Shown: positions 14,060 to 22,585 of the stretch, piece after piece
How positions within the stretch are numbered: the first letter of the stretch is position 1
Layout: every line of letters begins with the position of its first letter
Source of the DNA: Mycolicibacterium iranicum
Lineage (GTDB): Bacteria > Actinomycetota > Actinomycetes > Mycobacteriales > Mycobacteriaceae
Assembly (NCBI RefSeq): GCF_002101705.1
Contig: NZ_LQPC01000082.1
Span: 1-41,385 of the forward strand
Length of the DNA stretch: 41,385 bases
Reading direction: 5' to 3'
The notes under the pieces: model-generated
Database searches by the model: none
Told to the model about the DNA's origin: nothing
The model's input: only the letters and a program-made list of their open reading frames with translations
Translations under genes and position numbers: made by a program

Positions 14060-14925
14060 TGGCAGGTGTGCTCGACGGAAAGATCGCGATCGTCACCGGA
14101 ACGAGCAGGGGGGTGGGCGTCGGCATCGCCCACGAACTCCTTCGCGCGGGGGCGTCTGTCATCGGCTGCTCGCGTTCGCCGCTGCCTGCCCTGCCCGGCA
14201 CCGAGGAGCATCCGCAGTGGCAGCAGAGGTCCGCCCAGCTGGTGTGCGACCAGGGCGACTATCGCGCTATCGACGCGTTGGTCACGCGGGTGGCGGAAAC
14301 GCATGGGCGAGTGGACATCCTGGTCAACAATGCCGGTGGAACGGTCCCGACACCGCGCGTTGAGGAGGTGCCTGCCCTGGTTTCCCGCATCCAGGGGGCG
14401 CCCGCATCCGACGACGACCTCGAGCGGACGATGTTGTTCCACGCCTTCGCTGTTCAGATGAACCTGATCAGCCCGATGTGGTTCGCGATCCGTGCCTACC
14501 GGCAGATGAAGATGCAGGACGGCATCGGTTGCATCATCAATGTCTCCAGCGGTGCGGGCCACCCTGCGGGCGCTCCGACGCTGGTGTCCTACGGGGCGGC
14601 CAAGGCCGGCCTGAACCATATGACCCGGTCGCTGGCCGAAGAATGGGGCCCGCGTGTTCGGGTCAACTGCGTTGCGCTCGGCCCCACGATCACCGAGAAC
14701 TTCCGATCTTTCGTACTACCCAAAGACGACCCCACCGGCGCAACGTATTTCGACGCGATACCGCTCAAGCGCGGCGGGGAACCGGCCGAGGTGGGCCGCA
14801 CCTGCGTTTTCCTGGCCTCGGGCGAGGCGGACTTCATCAACGGCACCACGATCGAGATCGACGGCGGCATGATGCCCGGCGTGCTCTACGAATCGGGCCT
14901 CAAGACCATCACCGATCTGCTGTGA
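14059..14925 (+). CDS. Short-chain dehydrogenase/reductase (Gly-rich SDR)
   Basis: A 288-residue classical SDR. It shows the cofactor loop TGTSRGVGVGIA, the structural NNAGG, the catalytic Ser in NVSSGAG, YGAAK as the YxxxK pair, and a C-terminal FINGTTIEIDGGM typical of the family. An insertion around residues 94-125 separates the NNAGG motif from the next helix. The substrate is unknown. The neighbours, a DapB-like dehydrogenase and a TetR regulator in the same direction, suggest a small regulated catabolic or detoxification operon. The ATG is preceded by AGGAGAGGA inside a hairpin loop. Confidence 0.88.
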   Translation: MAGVLDGKIAIVTGTSRGVGVGIAHELLRAGASVIGCSRSPLPALPGTEEHPQWQQRSAQLVCDQGDYRAIDALVTRVAETHGRVDILVNNAGGTVPTPRVEEVPALVSRIQGAPASDDDLERTMLFHAFAVQMNLISPMWFAIRAYRQMKMQDGIGCIINVSSGAGHPAGAPTLVSYGAAKAGLNHMTRSLAEEWGPRVRVNCVALGPTITENFRSFVLPKDDPTGATYFDAIPLKRGGEPAEVGRTCVFLASGEADFINGTTIEIDGGMMPGVLYESGLKTITDLL

Positions 14926-14938
14926 GGACCAACCACTG

Positions 14939-16009
14939 ATGCGCAAGGTCATCCAGTTCTCGACCGGAAACGTGGGAATTCACGCGCTGCGCACCATCAT
15001 CGACCGCCCGGACCTCGAGCTCGTCGGCGTCCACGCGAACAGCCCGGACAAGATCGGCCGCGACGCCGCCGCACTCTGCGGGCTCACCGAGCCGGTCGGC
15101 ATCACCGCGACCGACGACATTGACGCGCTAGTGGCACTGGACGCCGACTGCGTGGTGTACACGTCGCAGGCCGAGACCCGTCCGATGGAAGCGCTTGACG
15201 AGATCAGCCGGTTCCTGCGAGCCGGGGTGAACGTGGTGGGCACGTCCTTCGTATGGATGGTGGCGCCGGAGCAGGCCGACGACTGGCTTCGCCGACCCCT
15301 TCAGGAGGCGTGCGCGCAGGGCAATTCGACGTTGTACATCAACGGCATCGACCCGGGGTTCTCCGGCGACACGCTGGTGTATGCCGCACTGAGCCTGGCC
15401 GCCAGGGCCACCGCGGTGACGGTGCAGGAAGTCTTCGACTACGGCACCTACGACGACGCGGAATTCACCGGCGCGACTTTCGGTTTCGGAACGAAGCCGG
15501 ATCACACGCCGATACTCTTCAGCCCCGGCGTGCTCGCCTCGATGTGGGGCGCCCAGGTTCGCAGCCTCGCCTCCGATCTCGGCATCGAACTCGACGAGGT
15601 CAGGGAACGGCACGACAAATGGGTGACCCCGCAGAAAATCGACTGCACGATGATGCGCGTCGACCCCGGCCATGTCGCCGCGGTGAAATTCGCTGTGGAG
15701 GGATTGTCCGGTGGGCGCGTCGTCCTCACGATGGAACACGTGAACAGACTGACCCCCGTTGCTGCCCCGGACTGGCCCTTCCCGCCGGACGGTCATCCCG
15801 GCGTCCACCGGGTGATCGTCGACGGCAGTCCAGGCATCGAGATCAACACCCACGTCGGCACATCCGGCATCGACCACAACCAGGGCGGTGTCATCGCGAC
15901 CGCCGCACGGGCCGTCAACGCCATCCACGCGGTCTGCGCAGCGAAGCCCGGCATCCTCGCCGCGAACGCCCTCCGCGGCTCGGACCAACTGCGTGGCGTG
16001 ATGTGGTAG
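14939..16009 (+). CDS. DapB-like NAD(P)H-dependent dehydrogenase
   Basis: A 356-residue protein with an N-terminal Rossmann domain (KVIQFSTGNVGIHALRTII) like that of dihydrodipicolinate reductase and 2,4-diaminopentanoate dehydrogenase. NGIDPGFSGDTLVYA and VQEVFDYGTYDDAEFTGATFGFG mark the C-terminal dimerisation and substrate domain of this mycobacterial subfamily. It is not the lysine-pathway DapB, which is shorter and differs in its active-site block. The substrate is unknown; the subfamily often neighbours SDRs and TetR regulators. GAGGA lies 9 bases before the ATG, 13 bases after the SDR stop. Confidence 0.78.
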   Translation: MRKVIQFSTGNVGIHALRTIIDRPDLELVGVHANSPDKIGRDAAALCGLTEPVGITATDDIDALVALDADCVVYTSQAETRPMEALDEISRFLRAGVNVVGTSFVWMVAPEQADDWLRRPLQEACAQGNSTLYINGIDPGFSGDTLVYAALSLAARATAVTVQEVFDYGTYDDAEFTGATFGFGTKPDHTPILFSPGVLASMWGAQVRSLASDLGIELDEVRERHDKWVTPQKIDCTMMRVDPGHVAAVKFAVEGLSGGRVVLTMEHVNRLTPVAAPDWPFPPDGHPGVHRVIVDGSPGIEINTHVGTSGIDHNQGGVIATAARAVNAIHAVCAAKPGILAANALRGSDQLRGVMW

Positions 16010-16018
16010 ACGGGAGCT

Positions 16019-16630
16019 ATGACCGCACCGCGCCGACCGCCCACCGGGGCCCAGCCCCGCGCGGAGCGCACCCGGACGGCCGTCATCGACGAGACGGTCC
16101 GCTGCATCCTCGACGACGGCTTCGCCCCGCCCAGCGTGCGGCGCATCACCGACCGCGCGGGAGTGACCTGGGGCGTGGTCCAGTACCACTTCGGTGACCT
16201 AGACGGCCTTCTCATGGCGGTCGTCGACACGGGTTTCGCCGAACTTCTGGCAACGTTGCAGGCGCTGGAATCCGAGATGGCTCGGCTCGACCGGCGCGAA
16301 CGGGTGGCGTTCGTCGTCAACGCTGTCTGGCAAGCGTTTTCGAGCCCGACGTCCCGCGCCGCCATCGAGATCCTGATCTCGACCCGCGGTGCCCGAACGG
16401 AAGCGGTGAACGCCCACCTGGTTGACCTGATGGCTCAACTCACCGCGTTCGGTCGTCAACTCGGAGAAGGGCTGTCGGCTCCGCACGCCACCCGGGTTGG
16501 AACATTGATCTGGAATACCTTGCGCGGCATCGTCGCCGCGCAGATGATGTGGCACGAGCCGATGGACAGCTCGCGTGATCTGCAGACACTGATCGACGTG
16601 GTGAGCGCCTACATAGAACTCAGAACGTAG
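16019..16630 (+). CDS. TetR-family transcriptional regulator
   Basis: A 203-residue regulator. The N-terminal three-helix DNA-binding domain spans about residues 18-65: TRTAVIDETVRCILDDG, then VRRITDRAGVTWGVVQYHFGDLDGLL, in which VTWGVVQYHF is the recognition helix followed by the usual YHFxxxxxLL. The C-terminal helices form the ligand domain and have no assignable specificity. It follows the DapB-like gene by 9 bases and probably controls the SDR / DapB-like pair. The last 11 bases overlap the convergent pknG gene. Confidence 0.9.
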   Translation: MTAPRRPPTGAQPRAERTRTAVIDETVRCILDDGFAPPSVRRITDRAGVTWGVVQYHFGDLDGLLMAVVDTGFAELLATLQALESEMARLDRRERVAFVVNAVWQAFSSPTSRAAIEILISTRGARTEAVNAHLVDLMAQLTAFGRQLGEGLSAPHATRVGTLIWNTLRGIVAAQMMWHEPMDSSRDLQTLIDVVSAYIELRT

Positions 16631-18938
16631 ATATCGGACGCACGCTGTTGGCCAGATCCACCAGCGCATAGCGGTGCGCCTGGGTGGGCGCCACCCGCGC
16701 GAGACTGCGCAGCGACGCCTCAACGCCGAGCCGCAACCCGTGCTCGGTGAACGGGAATCCCAGGATGTGGTTCGTGCTGGCCGTGTTGTCGGCCAGCCAG
16801 TCCATCGCCGTGCCCAACACCAGGGCGCGAATCTGTAGCACCCGGGGTTCGGTGTCGGGCAGCGCCTCGACCCGGCGGGCGGCGTTGCGGATGTGCTGCT
16901 CGGTGATCTCGCTCGTCGACCGCCCCGACAGCAGTGTCACTGCGCTCGTCAATCGCGCCGTCGTGAAATGCCGTGAAGTGGCCGGTACTTCGTCGAGCGT
17001 GCGGACCGCGGCGTCGCGGTCGCCCTCAGCGGACTGTGTCCTGGCAAGGCCGAATCCAGCCGAGATCACGCCGTGGTCGGTAGACCACACCGTGTCGTAG
17101 AACTTGTGCCGGTCCGAGTTTCCTGCGAGTTCGGCGGTGGCCGCCAGCGCGATCTTGGGCGCCAACTCGCCGGGCAGCGTGTCTAGCACCTCGGTGAAAT
17201 GCTTTGTGGCCGAATCATAGTCAGCAGTCAGCAGCTCCGACACGGCGCGGAACCATACCAGCCGCCAGCGCCAGCCGACCCGCTCGGCGAGGTCCTCCAG
17301 CTTGCGGGTGGCCTTGGCGACATCACCGAGATCCAGCAGCGCACGCACCTCCATCAACGGCAGCTCGACCGACTCGCTCAGGTCGATGCCGTCGGAGTCC
17401 AGTGCGCCGTGCCGGGCCGCGCGCAGCGAATCTAGCGTCTGCACAGGGTGACTCAGCAACGTCGCCGACAGCACGGTCGCCCCGACATCGGTCGGGTCCA
17501 CCAGTGGAACCTGCAGCGCTTTGACGATCTCCTGGGCGGTCAGCTTCTCCGAGTGCACCTGGCCGTCGAGGTAGACGTCGGTGTGCGCGACAAGCAGGTC
17601 GACGCCGAACGTCGACCGCGACGGGCTGAACGTCGTGGACAGGCCCGGCCGCGGGACGCCGGTGTCCTTGGCGACCACCTCGCGCAGCACGCCCATCAGC
17701 TGGCTCGACATCTCCTCAGCGCTCTGGAACCGTCTGCGTGGATCGGGATCGATGGCGCGCCGCAGCAGTCTGGCGAACGAGTCGTGCTCGGCGAGCACCG
17801 GATTGTCTTCGGGAAGCCCGTCGACATAGCGGCCCCTCTTGGTGGGCAGTCGCATGGTCAGGGCAGCCAAGGTCCGCCCGACAGTGTAGATGTCGCTGGC
17901 CACCGTCGGTCCGGTGCGCACGATTTCCGGGGCCTGGTAACCGGGTGTCCCGTACAGATACCCGAACGAGTTGATCCGAGATACGGCACCGAGATCGATG
18001 ATCTTGAGTTGGTCTTCGGTGACCATGATGTTCTCAGGCTTGAGGTCGTTGTAGGCCAGGCCCAGTGAGTGCAGATAGCCCATGGCGGGCAAGATCTCGA
18101 GCATGAAGCCGATGGCCTCCGCCGTCGGCAGGCGGATCTGCGAGTGGTGCTTGAGCAGCGTGGCCTGTTTCAGCGAGGTGCCGCCGACGTACTCCATCAC
18201 GATGTAGCCAACAGGATTGCCGTGCTTGTCTTCGTGCTCGACGAAGTTGTAGATCTTGACGATGCCGGGGTGGGTCACCTCGGCCAGGAACTGTCGTTCG
18301 GCCATCGCGATGGCCTGTGCCTCGGCGTCGCCGGAGTGCACCAGACCCTTGAGGACGACGGGCCGATCGTTGACGTTCTTGTCGAAGGCCAGGTACACCC
18401 ACCCGAGACCACCGTGAGCGATGCAGCCCTTGATCTCGTACTGGTCGGCGACAATGTCGCCGACATTGAGTTGCGGCAGAAAGGAGTACGCGCTGCCACA
18501 GTGCGGGCACCAGCCCTCAGACTGTCCCTTCTTCCTCACCGGGCCTTCATTGGAGGACCGTCCGACAGGTCTGCCGCAATTCCAGCAGAAACGCTTCGAT
18601 TCGGCGACGACAGGGTCGGTCATCAACGCGGCCAACGGATCTCGCGCGGGCACCCGCGGAATCTCGACCAGTCCGCCCCCCAGCCTGCGTGTCGGGGACA
18701 TGTGCCGGGTAATCGCCGTCGTATTGTCCTGCGGCTCGGTGTCACCGCTGTGCTGCAGCGCGTCGCTGTCCTCGTCGTCATCGAAGAAGTTGGGCCGGTA
18801 CACCGCCTGGGTGGCCATCGGCCGCATCGTCGACATCGTGTCGTCGGAGAGCTCGGCAAGCTCCGCGTATCCCGCGGGCTGGGTTCCCGGACCCTCGTCC
18901 CGGTCGTTTTCCCGCTCGTTTGGCAAGGCTTCGGCCAT
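16620..18938 (-). CDS. pknG: Serine/threonine protein kinase PknG
   Basis: A 772-residue soluble eukaryotic-type kinase. Order of parts: an unstructured N-terminus with Thr sites near ITRHMSP; a rubredoxin-like metal site, C118-x-x-C121 (FCWNCG) and C144-x-x-C147 (WCPHCG); the kinase domain with glycine loop IAHGGLGWVY (173-182), Lys197 in VVLKGL, catalytic D298 in YNDLKPEN and DLG 315-317; and a TPR-like helical C-terminus from about residue 450. The non-RD loop (YND) and DLG in place of DFG are typical of PknG. It phosphorylates GarA and so controls TCA-cycle and glutamate flux. Its ATG overlaps the glnH stop by one base (TGATG), consistent with the known amino-acid-sensing operon. Confidence 0.97.
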   Translation of the reverse strand: MAEALPNERENDRDEGPGTQPAGYAELAELSDDTMSTMRPMATQAVYRPNFFDDDEDSDALQHSGDTEPQDNTTAITRHMSPTRRLGGGLVEIPRVPARDPLAALMTDPVVAESKRFCWNCGRPVGRSSNEGPVRKKGQSEGWCPHCGSAYSFLPQLNVGDIVADQYEIKGCIAHGGLGWVYLAFDKNVNDRPVVLKGLVHSGDAEAQAIAMAERQFLAEVTHPGIVKIYNFVEHEDKHGNPVGYIVMEYVGGTSLKQATLLKHHSQIRLPTAEAIGFMLEILPAMGYLHSLGLAYNDLKPENIMVTEDQLKIIDLGAVSRINSFGYLYGTPGYQAPEIVRTGPTVASDIYTVGRTLAALTMRLPTKRGRYVDGLPEDNPVLAEHDSFARLLRRAIDPDPRRRFQSAEEMSSQLMGVLREVVAKDTGVPRPGLSTTFSPSRSTFGVDLLVAHTDVYLDGQVHSEKLTAQEIVKALQVPLVDPTDVGATVLSATLLSHPVQTLDSLRAARHGALDSDGIDLSESVELPLMEVRALLDLGDVAKATRKLEDLAERVGWRWRLVWFRAVSELLTADYDSATKHFTEVLDTLPGELAPKIALAATAELAGNSDRHKFYDTVWSTDHGVISAGFGLARTQSAEGDRDAAVRTLDEVPATSRHFTTARLTSAVTLLSGRSTSEITEQHIRNAARRVEALPDTEPRVLQIRALVLGTAMDWLADNTASTNHILGFPFTEHGLRLGVEASLRSLARVAPTQAHRYALVDLANSVRPISTF

Positions 18939-19966
18939 CAGTCCGAATACCTCGCCGCAGGAGGAGCGGGCGCGGGACCCAACACCGTCAACCACTTGCG
19001 ATACAGCGTGTTCCAGGTGCCGTCCTGCTTGATGCGCTGCAGGGTGCCGTTGACGAAGCGCACCAGACCGGTGTTCTGCTTGTTCACGCCGATGCCGTAG
19101 GGCTCCTCATTCATCGATGGGCCGACGATCTGCAGGTACGGGTCCTGTGACACCAGCCCGGCGAGAATCGAGTCGTCGGTGCTGACCGCATCGACCTGCC
19201 GCTGCTGCAGCGCGACAAGGCAATCCGCCCAGGTGACCACGCCGACGATCAGGGGCGGCGGAGTGATCTGCTGTATGCGATCCAGAGAGGTGGTGCCCTT
19301 GGCGACGCATACCCGTTTGCCTGAAAGGTCCGATGACTGCCTGATATTGGAGTCGCGCGGCGCCAGGATCCGCTGATTGGCAGTCAGGTACGCGGTCGAG
19401 AAATTCACCCGCTTCTTACGCTCGCACGTGATCGTCATCGTCTTGACGACGACGTCGACCTCGTTGTTCTCCAGCGCTTCGATGCGATCCGCCGAGGACA
19501 GGATCCGGTATTCCACCTGCGACGGCGTACCGAAGATATCGCGCGCGATCTCTCCGGCGATATCGACATCGAACCCCGTGATCTCACCGGTGATCGGATC
19601 GCGGAAGCTGAACAGGTTGCTGCCGATGTCGAGACCCACGATCAGCCTGCCGCGGGCCTTGATGTTGGCCACCGCGGCCTCTGCTTCGGCCTCGGTGTCG
19701 AACGGCCGCAGGCTGGCGCGGGGGTCGCAGTCGTCATCGGCCGCGGTGGGCGGGCGCGCCGACTCCGGCGGCAGCTCCTCCATCCCGGCCGGCGTCGGCG
19801 GCGCCAATGTGACGGTGGGATTGGGCACAGGTGGTGCCGACTCCGCGCAGCCGGTGAGCACCACACCCGCCGCGATCAACGCACCCCAAATCTTTCTCAT
19901 CAGCGGTTGTTTCTTCTTCGCGCAAGCGCTCATCAGCGGCTGTTTCTTCTTCGCGCAAGCGCTCAT
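18938..19966 (-). CDS. glnH: Glutamine/amino-acid-binding lipoprotein GlnH, N-terminus duplicated
   Basis: A lipoprotein of the periplasmic solute-binding type that senses Asp/Glu-type amino acids and signals through GlnX to PknG. The lipobox is VLTGC. The mature protein shows RGRLIVGLDIGSNLFSF, ITGFDVDIAGEIARDIFG, VDVVVKTMTITCERKKRV and GKRVCVAKGTTS, closely matching Rv0411c through to WNTLYRKWLTVLGPAPAPP. From ATG 19966 it has 342 residues, but a 33-bp tandem duplication places three ATGs in frame (19966, 19933, 19900). The third, MRKIWGALIAAG, alone gives a normal signal peptide and 320 residues. The first is kept because it overlaps the glnX stop by one base (TGATG). The actual start is unresolved. 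Confidence 0.93.
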   Translation of the reverse strand: MSACAKKKQPLMSACAKKKQPLMRKIWGALIAAGVVLTGCAESAPPVPNPTVTLAPPTPAGMEELPPESARPPTAADDDCDPRASLRPFDTEAEAEAAVANIKARGRLIVGLDIGSNLFSFRDPITGEITGFDVDIAGEIARDIFGTPSQVEYRILSSADRIEALENNEVDVVVKTMTITCERKKRVNFSTAYLTANQRILAPRDSNIRQSSDLSGKRVCVAKGTTSLDRIQQITPPPLIVGVVTWADCLVALQQRQVDAVSTDDSILAGLVSQDPYLQIVGPSMNEEPYGIGVNKQNTGLVRFVNGTLQRIKQDGTWNTLYRKWLTVLGPAPAPPAARYSD

Positions 19967-19973
19967 CAGCGGT
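19898..19973. repeat. 33-bp tandem repeat at the glnH start
   Basis: Two full copies (19898-19930 and 19931-19963) differ at one base (T at 19906, C at 19939), and the first 10 bases recur at 19964-19973, one base different. On the minus strand each copy carries the context CGCTGATGAG, so each provides an ATG in the glnH frame. A copy encodes an 11-residue MSACAKKKQPL unit. The length, a multiple of three, keeps the frame. It looks like a recent slippage or unequal-crossover event. Confidence 0.92.
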
Positions 19974-21285
19974 ACTCGCTCAATCTCGGCCAGATTCCCA
20001 GCGCCACCGCGATCGCCGCCGCCACCGACAACGCCGCGGCGCCCACGGTCGCCCCGGAGAGCACCCGCCGGGCGTTGACGATCTCGTTGCGCAATTGGGT
20101 GCGGCTCTGTTCGATGCCCTTCGTCAGTGCCTCGTCGAGCTTGTCGAAGGCGGGAGTGGCGTCGTCCTCGCCGGTGCCCAACGCCACCTGCGTCGCGGCC
20201 TGATAGTTGCCGACCGCGATGTAGGCGGTGATCCGGTCATCGGCGGCGCGCCACCGGTCCAGCAGCTGCGCCGCGTTGGACAGGTCGGTCTTGTCGATGG
20301 AGTCGTCGCGTTCGACGTAGCGGGCGAGCTGCTGCTTCATCTCGTCGATGCGCTGGTAGTAGGACTGCTTACGCACATCCTCGTCGCCGCGCCGGATCAG
20401 GGACAGTGTCTCGTCGGCCCGGGCCTGCTGCGCGGTGATGGCCAGCGTCGTCACCGTCTTGAGTGATTCGGCGGCCGTCTCCTTGGCGCTGCGGCTGTCG
20501 GTCGTCGAGATGATCAGCGCGGTACCGACCCACATCAGCATGATCAGTACCGCGAGGCCGCCCGCCACGAAGCCGATGTTGACGCGCCGCCGCGTCCGCT
20601 TGGCCAGCCATCGATTGGCGAACACCCCGAACAGCAGCGTCGCGGTGACCACCAGGATCACCGGCGTCGGGATCCTGGTCGAGGCGGTCGTCTCGGCGTC
20701 GACGCGCGCCGACGTCTCCTCATAGAGCCGCTGAGCGTCGGGCAGGATCTGTTGCTGCATCAGCGCGGAGGCTTCCGACAAATACGACGAACCGACCGGA
20801 TTGCCTGCCCGGTTGTTCGTCCTCGCGGTCTCGACCAGCCCGGTGTAGACGGCCAGGCGCGCGTTGATCCGGCCGAGCAGCTGAACCAGGGGCTCCTCGG
20901 TCAGGCCGCTGGAGGCTCTGGTCACGGCGACCGACGCGTCGGTGATGGCCTGTTCGTAGCGCTGCCGCACGGCCCGCGGCTCCGCGCCGGCGATGAACGC
21001 GGTGGCCGCGGCGGCGTCGGCCACCGACAACGTCGTGTACAGCTGGCCCGCGGCGAACGCCAGCGGCTCGGTGTGATTGAGGACGGTGGTCAGCGCCTGC
21101 TGACGGTCGTTGATCGTCGTCGAAGTGGCGAATGCGCTGGCGATCACGAGCGCGGCAAGCACCATGCCGATGCTCAGGATGCGGCCGGGGGTAGTCCAGA
21201 GGAACCACCAGCGCGGATGCGACGGGGTTGTCGGTGATCGCGACGCGAGCGGTTCGGTCGACGGGTGCGCCAACTCCACAGTCAC
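19966..21285 (-). CDS. glnX: Membrane protein GlnX of the amino-acid-sensing pathway
   Basis: A 439-residue integral membrane protein, the same length as M. tuberculosis Rv0412c. Four hydrophobic helices are seen: near residues 36-55 (ILSIGMVLAALVIASAF), two in the middle (PVILVVTATLLFGVFANRWL and IGFVAGGLAVLIMLMWVGTA) and one at the C-terminus (ATVGAAALSVAAAIAVALGI). The two loops of about 130 and 115 residues are extracytoplasmic sensor-like helical domains. GlnX relays ligand binding by GlnH to PknG. GTG 21285, followed two codons later by another GTG, has GAGG 11 bases upstream; an in-frame TTG at 21360 was rejected. Its stop overlaps the glnH ATG by one base. Confidence 0.9.
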   Translation of the reverse strand: MTVELAHPSTEPLASRSPTTPSHPRWWFLWTTPGRILSIGMVLAALVIASAFATSTTINDRQQALTTVLNHTEPLAFAAGQLYTTLSVADAAAATAFIAGAEPRAVRQRYEQAITDASVAVTRASSGLTEEPLVQLLGRINARLAVYTGLVETARTNNRAGNPVGSSYLSEASALMQQQILPDAQRLYEETSARVDAETTASTRIPTPVILVVTATLLFGVFANRWLAKRTRRRVNIGFVAGGLAVLIMLMWVGTALIISTTDSRSAKETAAESLKTVTTLAITAQQARADETLSLIRRGDEDVRKQSYYQRIDEMKQQLARYVERDDSIDKTDLSNAAQLLDRWRAADDRITAYIAVGNYQAATQVALGTGEDDATPAFDKLDEALTKGIEQSRTQLRNEIVNARRVLSGATVGAAALSVAAAIAVALGIWPRLSEYR

Positions 21286-21421
21286 GTCTGCGCGGACCTC
21301 ATCCTGGTCTCGATCTTTCCGACGGTCGTCTCGAACTCTATAAAAGAATTCTAAGAGCAACCGGAGCGACGCGTGTGAATTCAGGTGCCACGAATTCGCG
21401 GCGGTTTCGTATCCTGAACGC
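21286..21421. promoter_or_regulatory. Divergent promoter region of glnX and mutT3
   Basis: This 136-base gap contains an AT-rich core around 21337-21353. On the minus strand TATAGA (21342-21337) is a -10 candidate for glnX, with no clear -35. The 8-bp palindrome AGAATTCT (21345-21352) sits beside it. On the plus strand TATCCT (21410-21415) ends exactly 7 bases before the mutT3 GTG and no Shine-Dalgarno is present, pointing to a leaderless mutT3 transcript. Confidence 0.45.
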
Positions 21422-21913
21422 GTGCGTGGCGACGGTGACGGCTGGGTTGTATCGGCGACCGGCGCCGCGTTCTGGGGCAGGCATGGTGCGGCGGGCCTTT
21501 TGTTGCGGGCTCCCGGCCCCGACGGATCTGCAGCTGTACTTCTTCAACACCGCGCCCCGTGGAGCCATCAGGGCGGAACGTGGGGTTTGCCTGGCGGTGC
21601 TCGCGACAGTCACGAGACCGCTGAGCAGGCGGCCGTGCGCGAGGCCCACGAGGAGGCAGGCCTGCCGCCGGATCAACTCACCGTGCGGACCACCGTCGTC
21701 ACGGCAGAGAACTCCGGCTGGACGTACACGACCGTGATCGCCGACGCCGAGGAACAACTCGACACGGTGCCCAACCGGGAAAGCGCCGAGCTGCGCTGGG
21801 TCGCTGAGGACGAGGTGGCCGACCTGCCGCTGCACCCCGGATTCGCCGCGAGCTGGGACCGGCTGCGCGAGGTCACCGCCTCGCTGCCCTTGAAGGTCAA
21901 TCCGCAGACCTGA
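21422..21913 (+). CDS. mutT3: Nudix hydrolase MutT3
   Basis: A 163-residue Nudix hydrolase, presumed to clean oxidised or non-canonical nucleoside diphosphates or triphosphates. The Nudix box is complete, G59-x5-E65-x7-R73-E74-x-x-E77-E78-x-G80-L81, preceded by GGTWGLPGG. Position between glnX and thiE matches Rv0413. GTG 21422 is selected because a -10 hexamer lies at leaderless distance. The 3' end overlaps the convergent thiE gene by 17 bases. Confidence 0.93.
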   Translation: MRGDGDGWVVSATGAAFWGRHGAAGLLLRAPGPDGSAAVLLQHRAPWSHQGGTWGLPGGARDSHETAEQAAVREAHEEAGLPPDQLTVRTTVVTAENSGWTYTTVIADAEEQLDTVPNRESAELRWVAEDEVADLPLHPGFAASWDRLREVTASLPLKVNPQT

Positions 21914-22544
21914 GCATTCCTGCCAGCTGCTCGGCTGCGGCCTTCGGATCCTCCGCCGCCGTGATGGCGCGCACCACCACGACTCGGCGGGCGCCGGCCT
22001 CGATCACCTCGGTCAGCCGTTCGGCGTCGATGCCGCCGATCGCGAACCATGGCTTGTCGGTGTGCAGCGCTGCGGTCTTGCGAACCAGGTCGAGGCCGGG
22101 CGCGGGCCTTCCCGGTTTCGTCGGTGTCGGCCAGCAGGGGCCGACGCAGAAGTAGTCGACGTCCTCGGCGACCGCCGCCTCGACCTGCGCGAGGTCGTGC
22201 GTGGAGCGCCCGATCACGAGGCGACCCACGATGTCACGGGCAACGGTGAGCGGCAGGTCGTCCTGACCCAGGTGCAGCACGTCCGCGGCCGCCGCCAACG
22301 CGATATCCGCACGGTCGTTGACCGCCACCAATGCGCCGTGCCGGTGAGCCGCGTCGGACAGGACCTCCAGCGCCTCCAACTCCTGGCGGGCTTCCAGCGG
22401 GCCGAACTGCTTCTCCCCGGGCGACCCCTTGTCGCGCAGCTGGATGATGTCGACGCCGCCTGCCAGCGCGGCGTCGACGAACTCGGCCAGGTCTCCGCGT
22501 TCCCGGCGGGCGTCGGTGCACAGGTACAGACGGGGTGCAAACAC
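21897..22544 (-). CDS. thiE: Thiamine-phosphate synthase
   Basis: A 215-residue TIM-barrel enzyme that joins hydroxymethylpyrimidine pyrophosphate and the thiazole phosphate carboxylate to give thiamine phosphate. Landmarks are GGVDIIQLRDKG, ALVAVNDRADIA, LHLGQDDLP, IGRSTHDLAQV, VDYFCVGPCWPTPTKPGR (phosphate loop) and WFAIGGID. It is transcribed away from the thiO operon and so escapes the thiO TPP riboswitch. GTG 22544 has no ribosome site, but TAGCGT on the minus strand (22556-22551) ends 7 bases before it, supporting leaderless expression. Confidence 0.95.
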   Translation of the reverse strand: MFAPRLYLCTDARRERGDLAEFVDAALAGGVDIIQLRDKGSPGEKQFGPLEARQELEALEVLSDAAHRHGALVAVNDRADIALAAAADVLHLGQDDLPLTVARDIVGRLVIGRSTHDLAQVEAAVAEDVDYFCVGPCWPTPTKPGRPAPGLDLVRKTAALHTDKPWFAIGGIDAERLTEVIEAGARRVVVVRAITAAEDPKAAAEQLAGMLRSAD

Positions 22545-22549
22545 ACTCG

Positions 22550-22561
22550 AACGCTAGCGTT
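22550..22561. promoter_or_regulatory. 12-bp perfect palindrome with two outward -10 hexamers
   Basis: AACGCTAGCGTT reads the same on both strands. Each strand contains TAGCGT, which fits TAnnnT. On the minus strand it ends 7 bases before the thiE GTG. On the plus strand (22555-22560) it would start transcription near 22567, about 20 bases before the thiO riboswitch. It may be a shared divergent promoter core or an operator that controls both thiE and the thiO operon. Confidence 0.42.
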
Positions 22562-22585
22562 GCCGCCACGTAGGCTGGTAGCCGA

